From: Opitutia bacterium
Lineage (GTDB): Bacteria > Verrucomicrobiota > Verrucomicrobiia > Opitutales > T3Sed10-336
NCBI GenBank assembly: GCA_003566885.1
Contig: PXBO01000104.1
Span: 1 to 48,321, forward strand
DNA: 48,321 nucleotides
Reading direction: 5' to 3'
The notes beneath the pieces are model-generated. The model made no database searches and was not told the DNA's origin. It saw only the letters and a list, made by a program, of their open reading frames with translations. The translations under genes were made by a program, and so were the position numbers. This document shows, in pieces, positions 17,810 to 25,511 of the stretch; position 1 is the first letter of the stretch; every line of letters starts with the position of its first letter.

Positions 17810-17834
17810 ATACCCCCTATGGGTATTTGTCAAG
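17810..17834 (-). promoter_or_regulatory. csoR-copA promoter with CsoR operator in the spacer
   Basis: On the minus strand a consensus -35 box TTGACA (17829-17834) is followed 17 nt later by a weak TAGGTA -10 candidate. The inverted repeat ATACCC-N5-GGGTAT (17810-17826), typical of CsoR-type operators, fills the spacer, so bound repressor would block RNA polymerase. The -10 is only 10-15 nt from the csoR ATG, which implies a very short leader. Confidence 0.75.
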
Positions 17835-18039
17835 CGAAGGAGAATCTCATGACCCAACCCTCAGGCGCGTTCAAAGAGAATTCACCCAGCCCTTGAATTT
17901 TCACGGAATAGATCCGTCTCCCGGCGTCTCATATTCGAGGCTGGTCATAAGCCCAGTCATCGTACTGCATTAAATTGACCCTAGGGTTCTTCCGGAAGGT
18001 CGTATTGATCCCGGACGAACTTTCACCACCGAAAACACC

Positions 18040-18909
18040 ATGAATTCAAAAAACCTTAGATCGTTATCCCTGGCCGCCCTGGCCACCGCCGTCATCGTGC
18101 CCCTCCAGGTGCAGGCTCAAATCGAGTTCCCGGCGGCCAGCCCGCAACAGACCCTCCAGCAGCAGGTGGGCTTGACCGATATCGAAATCGTGTACGCCCG
18201 GCCGAGCATCAAGGACCGCGAGATTTTCGGAGCGCTCGTGCCCTACGGGCAGGTTTGGCGCACCGGCGCCAACGCCGCCACCCGAATCACCTTCTCGGAT
18301 CCGGTAACGCTGAACGGGAACCCGGTGGATGCCGGTACCTACGGCCTGTTCACCATTCCGGGAGAAGAATCCTGGACCATCATTCTCTCCTCCAATCCGA
18401 ACCAGTGGGGCGCGTACAATTACAATCCGGATGATGATGTCCTGCGCTTCGAAACCGAAGCCCGGCACCTCGCGGAGCCGGTCGAAACTTTTACCATCCG
18501 GTTCGATCATCTGCGTGACGAATCGGCCGCCATGATCCTGGAGTGGGTCAACTATTCCGTTCCCATCGATCTGGGAGTCAATATCAAGGATCGCGTCCTG
18601 GCCAGCATCGAGCAGGTAATGTCGGGAGAAAACACCCCCAACCCGATGGTCCTCTTTCGCGCCGCCGCGTTCCATCTGGAACACGGCCACGATCTGGAAA
18701 GCGCCCACGAATGGATTACCGACGCCGTGGAACGCAATGCGAACGCGTTTTTCATCTGGCATACCAAGGCCCGCATCGAAGCGGAACTCGGCATGACCGA
18801 CGAAGCCATCGCCTCGGCCGAGCGCTCGCTCGAACTCGCCCGCGCCGCCGAAGGCAGCGGCGGCTTTGTGGACCTGAACGAGCGACTCCTCTCGGAACTG
18901 CGCGATTGA
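18040..18909 (+). CDS. DUF2911-domain exported protein
   Basis: A 289-residue protein with a signal peptide (cleavage near VQAQ, about residue 28). Residues about 30-180 match the DUF2911 pattern: SPQQTLQQQVGLTDIEIVYARPSIKDREIFGALVPYGQVWRTGANAATRI, then AGTYGLFTIPG and NQWGAYNYNPDDDVLRF. The C-terminal 100 residues are helical and TPR-like. The function of the family is unknown. It lies 16 nt before the small membrane protein that leads the symporter and thiol cluster, so it may be the first gene of that transcript. Confidence 0.85.
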   Translation: MNSKNLRSLSLAALATAVIVPLQVQAQIEFPAASPQQTLQQQVGLTDIEIVYARPSIKDREIFGALVPYGQVWRTGANAATRITFSDPVTLNGNPVDAGTYGLFTIPGEESWTIILSSNPNQWGAYNYNPDDDVLRFETEARHLAEPVETFTIRFDHLRDESAAMILEWVNYSVPIDLGVNIKDRVLASIEQVMSGENTPNPMVLFRAAAFHLEHGHDLESAHEWITDAVERNANAFFIWHTKARIEAELGMTDEAIASAERSLELARAAEGSGGFVDLNERLLSELRD

Positions 18910-18925
18910 TTTTTCGCTGACAACC

Positions 18926-19099
18926 GTGCGAAAGAAGCGGACCGGAAATCCTGAACGCCGCGAGGCGGTGGAAGAGGAGCCCACTGGCGAGCAGTGGGCG
19001 CCCCTTCTGGGCCGGTGGCGTAACTGGTATTACTTCACCGCGGCCTCTCTTGTTTTCTATATCATAGCGCTGTCCCTTTTCAGTCGCTGGTTCTCATGA
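18926..19099 (+). CDS. 57-residue single-pass membrane protein, symporter partner candidate
   Basis: This reading frame starts with GTG at 18926 and encodes 57 residues: a charged N-terminus (KKRTGNPERREAVEEE), WAPLLGRWRNWYYFTAAS and one membrane helix (about 38-52) ending SRWFS. Its TGA overlaps the symporter ATG as ATGA (19096-19099). It is not recognised as a named family. Small membrane proteins encoded just before SSS symporters are known (YhdT with PanF; the DUF4212 small subunits), so a helper subunit is a reasonable guess. No clear ribosome-binding site precedes the GTG. Confidence 0.6.
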   Translation: MRKKRTGNPERREAVEEEPTGEQWAPLLGRWRNWYYFTAASLVFYIIALSLFSRWFS

Positions 19100-20814
19100 C
19101 TGGGCTCGATTATCTGGTCATGCTGGCGACGTTGCTCGGAATCGCCGCCTACGGAGCCTGGACCACACGAGGCAGCCGCAATCTCGAGTCCTACCTGCAC
19201 GGAAGTCACGCGTTGAAATGGGGGACCATCGGCCTCTCCGTCATGGCCACCCAGGCCAGCGCCATCACCTTCCTGTCCATGCCGGGCATGGGTTACGAAA
19301 CCGGCATGGGATTCGTGCAGAATTATTTTGGCATGCCCCTGGCGCTGATCATCGTTTGCGCGGTTTTCCTGCCGATTTACCGCCGCCTCAATGTTTTCAC
19401 CGCCTACGAGTATCTGGAAAACCGATTCGACGGAAAAACGCGTCTGCTCGGCGCGCTCCTTTTTCTTCTGCAGCGCGGTTTGGCGGCGGGCATCACCCTC
19501 TACGCACCCGCCATCATCCTTTCCCTTACCCTGGGCTGGCCGTTCGATATCACCGTGGTTGCCTGCGGCCTGGTGGTCATTACCTACACGGTGACCGGCG
19601 GCACCCGCGCGGTAAGTGTCACCCAACGCTATCAGATGACCGTGATCCTCATCGGAATGGGGATCGCGTTCTACATCCTGATCGCCAAACTCCCTTCCGG
19701 AGTCGGGATGCTGGAGGCCACCCGGCTGGCGGGGAGTCTGGGGAAGCTGGAAACCGTGAGTTTTTCCCTGGACATCACCGAACGCTACACCATTTGGACC
19801 GGGCTGCTGGGCGGACTTTTTCTCAGCCTTTCCTACTTCGGTGCGGACCAGTCACAAGTGCAGCGTTATCTCGGGGGTTCTTCGCTGACGGCCAGCCGTT
19901 TCGGTCTTTTGTTCAACGCGGTGGTCAAGATTCCAATGCAGTTCCTCGTCCTCTTTCTCGGCGCGCTCCTGTTTGTCTTTTATCTTTTCGAAAAACCTCC
20001 GGTGTTTTTCAATCAACCCGCCTGGGAGACCGCCCGGTCCGGAGAAATGGGATCCGCCTTCGAAGACCTGGAGCGGCGTCACGAGGCGATCTTCGAAGCC
20101 AAGCGTTCCGCCGCGCTGGCTTACACGGACGCCATGGACTCCGCCGCTCGTTCGGCGGCGGCAGAAATCCTGGCTGCGCGGCACGGGGAAATGAACGCCC
20201 TGCGGGAGGAGACCCGTGAAACGCTCCTCCTGGCGGATCCCGGAGCGGAAACCAAGGATTCGGATTTCATCTTCATCACCTTTGTGGTCAACCATCTCCC
20301 CACCGGGCTCATCGGGCTGCTGCTGGCCGTGGTGCTGTGCGCCGCCATGTCGTCCACCGCCTCCGAACTGAACGCCCTGGCCTCGACCACCACCATCGAC
20401 TTCTACCAGAAGTTCCGCCGCGGTTCCCTCTCGGAGCATCACAAGGTCCGCGTTTCCAAAATCCTGACGGTCTTTTGGGGATCGTTGGCCATCGCTTTCG
20501 CGATATTCGCCCGCCTGGCGGAAAACCTGATCGAGGCCATCAATATTCTCGGCTCGATCTTTTACGGAGTCATTCTGGGGATATTCTTGACCGCATTCTT
20601 TCTCAAGTTCGTGCGCGGCACGCCTATTTTTCTGGCAGCACTGATCGTGCAACCGGGCGTGGTGGCCATGTATTTTACCCTCGATATCGGCTACCTCTGG
20701 TTCAACGCGATCGGCTGCCTGGCCGTGATGGCAGTGGCGATTCTCCTGCAACTTGCTCTTCCAAACGGTGATCAACCTGAGGACGCGGCCACCGCCGCCA
20801 CTTCCAAAGAATGA
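19096..20814 (+). CDS. Sodium:solute symporter (SSS family)
   Basis: A 572-residue membrane protein of the SSS family. Marks include YLHGSHALKWGTIGLSVMATQASAITFLSMPG at the unwound first helix, FTAYEYLENRFDGKTR, VTGGTRAVSVTQRYQM and SYFGADQSQVQRYLGGSS. It couples Na+ entry to uptake of an unknown solute. About 85 mostly charged, helical residues (roughly 308-395) are inserted between two membrane segments, including ERRHEAIFEAKRSAALAY. Both ends overlap neighbours by ATGA, with the 57-residue protein upstream and the BshC-like gene downstream, so it is embedded in the thiol operon. Confidence 0.9.
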   Translation: MTGLDYLVMLATLLGIAAYGAWTTRGSRNLESYLHGSHALKWGTIGLSVMATQASAITFLSMPGMGYETGMGFVQNYFGMPLALIIVCAVFLPIYRRLNVFTAYEYLENRFDGKTRLLGALLFLLQRGLAAGITLYAPAIILSLTLGWPFDITVVACGLVVITYTVTGGTRAVSVTQRYQMTVILIGMGIAFYILIAKLPSGVGMLEATRLAGSLGKLETVSFSLDITERYTIWTGLLGGLFLSLSYFGADQSQVQRYLGGSSLTASRFGLLFNAVVKIPMQFLVLFLGALLFVFYLFEKPPVFFNQPAWETARSGEMGSAFEDLERRHEAIFEAKRSAALAYTDAMDSAARSAAAEILAARHGEMNALREETRETLLLADPGAETKDSDFIFITFVVNHLPTGLIGLLLAVVLCAAMSSTASELNALASTTTIDFYQKFRRGSLSEHHKVRVSKILTVFWGSLAIAFAIFARLAENLIEAINILGSIFYGVILGIFLTAFFLKFVRGTPIFLAALIVQPGVVAMYFTLDIGYLWFNAIGCLAVMAVAILLQLALPNGDQPEDAATAATSKE

Positions 20815-21635
20815 GTGTTTCCGAACCAATTATCGCTTTCGGCCAGCAACCCTGCGGATTTTTTCCGCGTCGCTACCTGGCCGCCAAGATTCGGACCGCG
20901 CTTCGACTGCGCGCGGAAATCGGCGGACGGGTGATCTTCTTCTACCACGACAGCGATCATGATCCGCGAGAGACTTGTACGGTTCTGCGTGAGGCGGAAA
21001 GCGGGAAATCGGTGCGGCTGAATTTCCTGTTCGCCAACAAAATCCAAAAAAAGTACTCCCCGCTTTACATCAAACAGATCGCACCGGACTGGAAGGATAA
21101 AACCGAACGCCAACTCCCGAAATACCTCGAACCGCCCGCGCTGGAAGCATTCCGGAAAGCCGACGCCGGCAATCCCGCCGATTTCTGCCTCCAGGTTTAC
21201 CAGGCCCTGGGCTGGCTGAACGAGGTCGAGGTCGTGCGATCAAGCGACTCCGAGGTCCGCCGCCGGGCGGCGCGGGTGGAGGATTGTTTTGCCGACGTGC
21301 CCTACCAGGGCGAAATCGTCCGGGCACGCATGGAACCCGACGGACGCCTGCGCCTTCATCGGGGCGGCGAGCGCTTCATCGAACTCCCTCCCGCCGAGGT
21401 CGGACCCGAGCAAATCAGTCCGGCCCGCGACACGCGTTTGCGTTGGATGCAATCGATCCTGCACTGCACCCACTACATCGCCGGCGCCGGCGAACGAGCG
21501 TACCTGAAAACCGACGAAGCCCCGGAAATTCAATTTATCAACCGGGAAGAAATCGACCGCCCCGACGAGGCCCTCACCTATGAAAACACCGAACAGGAAG
21601 ATTCTCACCTTTGGAGCTCATCCGGACGACATTGA
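20811..21635 (+). CDS. Compact BshC-like protein (putative cysteine-adding enzyme)
   Basis: A 274-residue protein that I read as a shortened relative of BshC, the enzyme proposed to add cysteine to GlcN-malate in bacillithiol synthesis. FGQQPCGFF with Lys26 matches the BshC GQQxGLxxGPxY...K region, FFYHDSDHDPRE (43-54) matches its FWxAxEDHDxxE, and residues 203-231 (TR..MQ..L..T..IAGAGERAY) match TRPxMQ..LxPTxxxIAGPGExxY. Typical BshC has about 540 residues; the C-terminal coiled coil and much of the middle are missing here. It starts within the symporter stop (ATGA) and overlaps bshB by 56 nt. The biochemical role is inferred. Confidence 0.65.
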   Translation: MSVSEPIIAFGQQPCGFFPRRYLAAKIRTALRLRAEIGGRVIFFYHDSDHDPRETCTVLREAESGKSVRLNFLFANKIQKKYSPLYIKQIAPDWKDKTERQLPKYLEPPALEAFRKADAGNPADFCLQVYQALGWLNEVEVVRSSDSEVRRRAARVEDCFADVPYQGEIVRARMEPDGRLRLHRGGERFIELPPAEVGPEQISPARDTRLRWMQSILHCTHYIAGAGERAYLKTDEAPEIQFINREEIDRPDEALTYENTEQEDSHLWSSSGRH

Positions 21636-22293
21636 GTTCGGCTGCGCCCCGGTCCTGCTTGCCGAACGCGTACGGGGGGCGGAGCTGACCCTGGTGGTCT
21701 GCTCGCAGGGAGAAGCGGGCACCCGGGGAACTCCGGAAATTCGCCGGCAGGAAGCGGAAGCGGCCGCCGAACTGATGGAAGCCAGGCTCCGGTTTCTGGA
21801 CCTCGACGGTGACGCCCGCCTGGCGCGGACCCCGGAGAATGCTCGCGTACTGGCCGCGGTAATACGCGAGGAAAAGCCGGACGTCGTCCTGGCTCCGACT
21901 CCCACGGAGAATCAACACCCCGATCACACGGCCCTCGGAGCCATGGCGCGCGATGCCGCCCGGCTGGCACGTTACGGAGGACTGGCGGATCTGCGGGACC
22001 AGGCTCCGCATGTGATCGATCAGCTGTTTTTCTATTCGGTCACCAACAACGACCCTTTTCCCGCCGCCAGCGCATTTCGATACGATGTCAGCGAACAACG
22101 CGACCTCTGGCGGCGGGTCATGGAATGCCACGCTTCCCAGCTCGGCGGGAATCGGCGCTACATAGAACTCCAGGAAACCCGCGCCCGCCTGCTCGGACTC
22201 GAGTCGGGTTGCGAAGCCGCGGTGCAACTGTACGCCAACGACCCGCTGCAAGTGAGCTCGCTGGAGCCATTCCTTTCGGCCCGGATCTTTTAA
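21580..22293 (+). CDS. bshB1: PIG-L/LmbE-type deacetylase, probable BshB
   Basis: A 237-residue zinc deacetylase of the LmbE/PIG-L family. Metal-binding GAHPDDIE (12-19) and HPDH (113-116) are intact, and GEAGTRGTPEIRRQEA fits the BshB1 type. With bshA directly downstream it probably removes the acetyl group from GlcNAc-malate, the second step of bacillithiol synthesis. It starts at ATG 21580 inside the end of the BshC-like frame, after a GAGG motif. The next gene starts 17 nt after its stop. Confidence 0.83.
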   Translation: MKTPNRKILTFGAHPDDIEFGCAPVLLAERVRGAELTLVVCSQGEAGTRGTPEIRRQEAEAAAELMEARLRFLDLDGDARLARTPENARVLAAVIREEKPDVVLAPTPTENQHPDHTALGAMARDAARLARYGGLADLRDQAPHVIDQLFFYSVTNNDPFPAASAFRYDVSEQRDLWRRVMECHASQLGGNRRYIELQETRARLLGLESGCEAAVQLYANDPLQVSSLEPFLSARIF

Positions 22294-22310
22294 CCGACCT
22301 CTCCACCACC

Positions 22311-23456
22311 GTGTCCTCCCTTTCCAAATACAAAATCGCCATCACCTGTTACCCCACCGTGGGCGGGAGCGGCATCCTCGCATCGGCTCTGGGTCACGAC
22401 CTGGCCCGGCGCGGCCACGAGGTCCACTTTATCAGTTACGAAAGTCCGTTCCGCTTGAACTCGGACGACCCGAAAATCTTTTTCCATCCCGTGCGGGTGA
22501 ACAGTTACAGCCTCTTCAAATACCCGGACTACACGCTGCCCCTCTCGGTCAAGATGGCGGAGGTCGTCCAATCGTTTAATGTTCGTGTTTTGCATGTGCA
22601 CTATGCCGTGCCGCACGCTACCGCGGCGATCCTGGCACGCGCCATGTTGCCGTCTGAGATCCAGCCGGTCGTGGTCACCACCCTGCACGGAACCGACACC
22701 AATCTGATCGGCCGCGACCCCGCCTACCGTCCAGCCATCGGCCACGCGCTGCGGCGAAGCGATGCCCTGACCGCCGTATCCAGCAGCTTGCGACAGCAGA
22801 CCTTGGACACGTTCGGCGAATGCGGAGACATCGAAGTCATTCCCAATTTTTACGTCCCGGGAACCATCACCCGCGACCGCCCCTCGGTGCGGGCCGAACT
22901 GGGGATCGAGGACGGCGAGTTCCTGCTTCTGCACATGTCGAATCTCCGTCCGGTGAAGCGCATCGATCTCCTGTTGGAGGCTTTCGCCGCCGCCAAACAC
23001 CGGAACCGTATGCGGCTCGTCTTTCTGGCCGGCGACACCTTCGAAACCCATAGGGAGAAAGCGGCGAAACTCGGCATTCTCGACCGGATCGTCGTTCGGG
23101 AGGATGTCCTGAATGTGGAGAACTACCTGAATGCGGCCGATGCCGGAGTCTACTCTTCCGAATCGGAAAGTTTTGGTCTTGGGATACTGGAAAGCATGGC
23201 CTGGGGTAAGCCGGTGGCCGCCTTCGCGGTCGGCGGCATACCCGAAGTGGTGGAACACGGAAAATCGGGTTTTCTGCACCCCTTTGGCGACTGCCAGGCT
23301 CTGGCATCGTCGCTGGACCGATTCTACGAACATCCGGAGGAGCGGGACCGCATGGGGGCGGCGGCGGCGCAACGGGCTCGGGAGCGCTTTTCGGCGGATG
23401 CCGTTACCCCGCTTTACATCCAACTCTACGAACGCCTGCTGGAGAATCGCTCCTGA
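22311..23456 (+). CDS. bshA: BshA-type glycosyltransferase (GlcNAc-malate synthase)
   Basis: A GT4-family glycosyltransferase of 381 residues that joins GlcNAc from UDP-GlcNAc to L-malate, the first step of bacillithiol synthesis. BshA marks are KIAITCYPTVGGSGILASALG at the start, RGHEVHFISYESPFRLN, VLHVHYAVPHA, TTLHGTDTNLIGRDP and GVYSSESESFGLGILESMAWGKP with GGIPEVVEHG. The frame is open further upstream inside bshB; the GTG at 22311 places the start right before the conserved Rossmann strand. It ends the operon, convergent with recJ. Confidence 0.92.
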   Translation: MSSLSKYKIAITCYPTVGGSGILASALGHDLARRGHEVHFISYESPFRLNSDDPKIFFHPVRVNSYSLFKYPDYTLPLSVKMAEVVQSFNVRVLHVHYAVPHATAAILARAMLPSEIQPVVVTTLHGTDTNLIGRDPAYRPAIGHALRRSDALTAVSSSLRQQTLDTFGECGDIEVIPNFYVPGTITRDRPSVRAELGIEDGEFLLLHMSNLRPVKRIDLLLEAFAAAKHRNRMRLVFLAGDTFETHREKAAKLGILDRIVVREDVLNVENYLNAADAGVYSSESESFGLGILESMAWGKPVAAFAVGGIPEVVEHGKSGFLHPFGDCQALASSLDRFYEHPEERDRMGAAAAQRARERFSADAVTPLYIQLYERLLENRS

Positions 23457-23480
23457 ACGGGGAAATCGCGCTCCCTCGCG

Positions 23481-25229
23481 TTACTCATCCTCGTCGGATG
23501 AATGTCGCCAATCGATCAGTTCGAACTGCAGGTATTCCCGGCCGTTGTAGAGGTTGCGGTAGATTCGAAAAACAAAATCCAAAGGCGTGTTCAAGGGAGG
23601 AATCGCGTCCGCCTTCTTCCAGGCGACTCCGAAAAAACGTTGCCCGCGGCGATTCTCGATCTGGAAACGATAATGCAGATCCTGGAACACCCGGGGAGGG
23701 CTTCGCAATTCCGCCCGCCGCACGCCGAATAGCGGCTCGGGGTTGCCCTGGCCGAACGGATGCAGCAGATCCAGTTCTTTGAGGAATCGATCGTCGATGT
23801 CGTCGAGGTCCCCCCAGGCGGTGATCTCGATCTCCGGCAGGGGTATTTCACCGGCGAAGAAATCCTGCACCGCCTGGGAAAAACGCTCCTGGAAACGCCC
23901 AACGTTATCTCGCGGCAGCGACACCCCCACCGCCAACGGGTGCCCGCCCCAATTGGACAGGAGGTCGTCGCAGCGCTGCAGGACCTGAACCAGGTTGAGC
24001 CCGGGAATCCCGCGGCCCGACCCCTTGGCCAGATCGCCTTCGCGCCCCAGGACGATGGCAGGACGGTTGTATTTGCGGGAAATTCGGCTGGCCACGATGC
24101 CGACGACTCCCGGATGCCACTCGTCGTCGTAAAGGACCATGCCGGAAAAGCCGGCCTCCAGGTCGTCGATTCGCCGATCCGCCTCCTCGACAATGCGCCG
24201 CTCGATATCCTGGCGTTCACGATTGTAGGCATCGAGCCGATGGGCGGTTTTGAGACAGAACCCGAAATCGTCGCTCAACAACATTCGCACCGGCAGTGCC
24301 GCGTCGGCCAGGCGGCCGCAGGCGTTGATCCGGGGGCCGAGCCGAAAGGAGATATCCACCGGGCGAATCGGGTCGTCCTCCTTCAGGCCGGCCACCTGAA
24401 CGAGGGCCCGCAGACCTTCACCGCGCGCTTCGTTTAGCGCCTTCAATCCGTGCCGGGCGAGAATCCGGTTTTCCTCCCTCAGCGGCACCAGGTCCGCGAT
24501 GGTGCCCATGGCCACCAAATCGAGGTAATCCTTGATTTCGATCTCCCAACCCCTCGAATCGCCGGCTTCCCGCAGGCACTTCAACAGCCCGTGCACCAGT
24601 TTGAAGGCAAGCCCCACCGCACTGAGATGAGTCCAGGGGCGAGCATCCCCATCCTCCAGATGAGGATTGACGATCAGGCAATCCTCGCAGATCCCTTCGC
24701 CTGCCCGGTGGTGGTCGACGATAATAACGTCGACGCCCTGCTCCCGCAGGATTTTTACCTCGGCCTGCGAGTTGGTGCCGCAATCGACCGCCAGCAAAAG
24801 CCCGGGGCGGCAATCGGCCACCACGCGCTCCACGGCCGCCGCGCTGAGACCGTACCCCTCCTCCATACGGCGCGGGACCACAAACTCGGGACGCAATCCC
24901 ATACGTCGAAACGCGGCAATCAGGAGGGTTGTGCTGGTGACGCCGTCAACGTCGTAATCGCCGAATACCACCACGCGCTCCCCGGCATCCCGAGCCTGGA
25001 GAATCCTTTGCGCGGCCTCCTTGAGGTTGGGAAGTTCAAACGGATCCCCCAGATCCCGAAGCTTCGGAAACAGAAAAGTCCGCAGTTCGTCGATGCTTTC
25101 GATCCCCAGGCGCCCCAGAACCTCGGCCATAATCGCGCCAACCCCAAGCTCCTTCCTCAGGATCTCTTTCCGTTCCTCCTCCACGGGAACGTACTTCCAG
25201 AGCATGCTTTTATCGGTCGATGTGGTCAA
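23481..25229 (-). CDS. recJ: Single-stranded-DNA-specific exonuclease RecJ
   Basis: 5'-3' single-strand DNA exonuclease acting in recombination and mismatch repair, 582 residues, normal family length. DHH motifs are in order: VVFGDYDVDGVTST, LAVDCGTNS, IIVDHHRAG, LGPRINACGRL and, in the DHHA1 domain, GSGRGIPGLN with NWGGHPLAVGV. The C-terminal OB-like domain holds LDLLHPFGQGNPEP. The start is either TTG at 25229 or ATG at 25205 (8 residues shorter); neither has a clear ribosome-binding site. The upstream gap of about 280 bp carries the terminator of secDF and no gene. Confidence 0.94.
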   Translation of the reverse strand: MTTSTDKSMLWKYVPVEEERKEILRKELGVGAIMAEVLGRLGIESIDELRTFLFPKLRDLGDPFELPNLKEAAQRILQARDAGERVVVFGDYDVDGVTSTTLLIAAFRRMGLRPEFVVPRRMEEGYGLSAAAVERVVADCRPGLLLAVDCGTNSQAEVKILREQGVDVIIVDHHRAGEGICEDCLIVNPHLEDGDARPWTHLSAVGLAFKLVHGLLKCLREAGDSRGWEIEIKDYLDLVAMGTIADLVPLREENRILARHGLKALNEARGEGLRALVQVAGLKEDDPIRPVDISFRLGPRINACGRLADAALPVRMLLSDDFGFCLKTAHRLDAYNRERQDIERRIVEEADRRIDDLEAGFSGMVLYDDEWHPGVVGIVASRISRKYNRPAIVLGREGDLAKGSGRGIPGLNLVQVLQRCDDLLSNWGGHPLAVGVSLPRDNVGRFQERFSQAVQDFFAGEIPLPEIEITAWGDLDDIDDRFLKELDLLHPFGQGNPEPLFGVRRAELRSPPRVFQDLHYRFQIENRRGQRFFGVAWKKADAIPPLNTPLDFVFRIYRNLYNGREYLQFELIDWRHSSDEDE

Positions 25230-25433
25230 AGGCTAAAGGATTTTCTTGGAAAACAGATTACATGGAGGGTGGCGATCCAGTTGTCAGGAATTTCCTCAAC
25301 ACCCCCATTCGTCAAAGAGCCCCGCAAAATCCTGTTCCCTCGGATTAAATCCGGCGGCGGAAAGCAAGCGGGGGAATCACGAGCAACGAGGGATTTACGA
25401 TTCTGTTCCCTAGCGGACTTCGTGGTCTTTGAC

Positions 25434-25479
25434 AAATAAAAAGGTGTCGTTGGACGGGACCTGAAGTGTCCCGCCCAAC
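25434..25479 (-). terminator. Intrinsic terminator downstream of secDF
   Basis: On the minus strand a 12-bp stem with one mismatch (25449-25460 pairing with 25468-25479, loop of 7) is followed by GACACC and then TTTTTATTTG. It lies 33 nt after the secDF stop and is the best-formed rho-independent terminator in the window. Confidence 0.7.
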
Positions 25480-25511
25480 CTAAACCGTTCGCGTACAGGA
25501 TAAAAGCGACC

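Noticed and set aside
22290-23423. 377-codon frame antisense to bshA
   Set aside because: It is explained by high GC at third codon positions of bshA.
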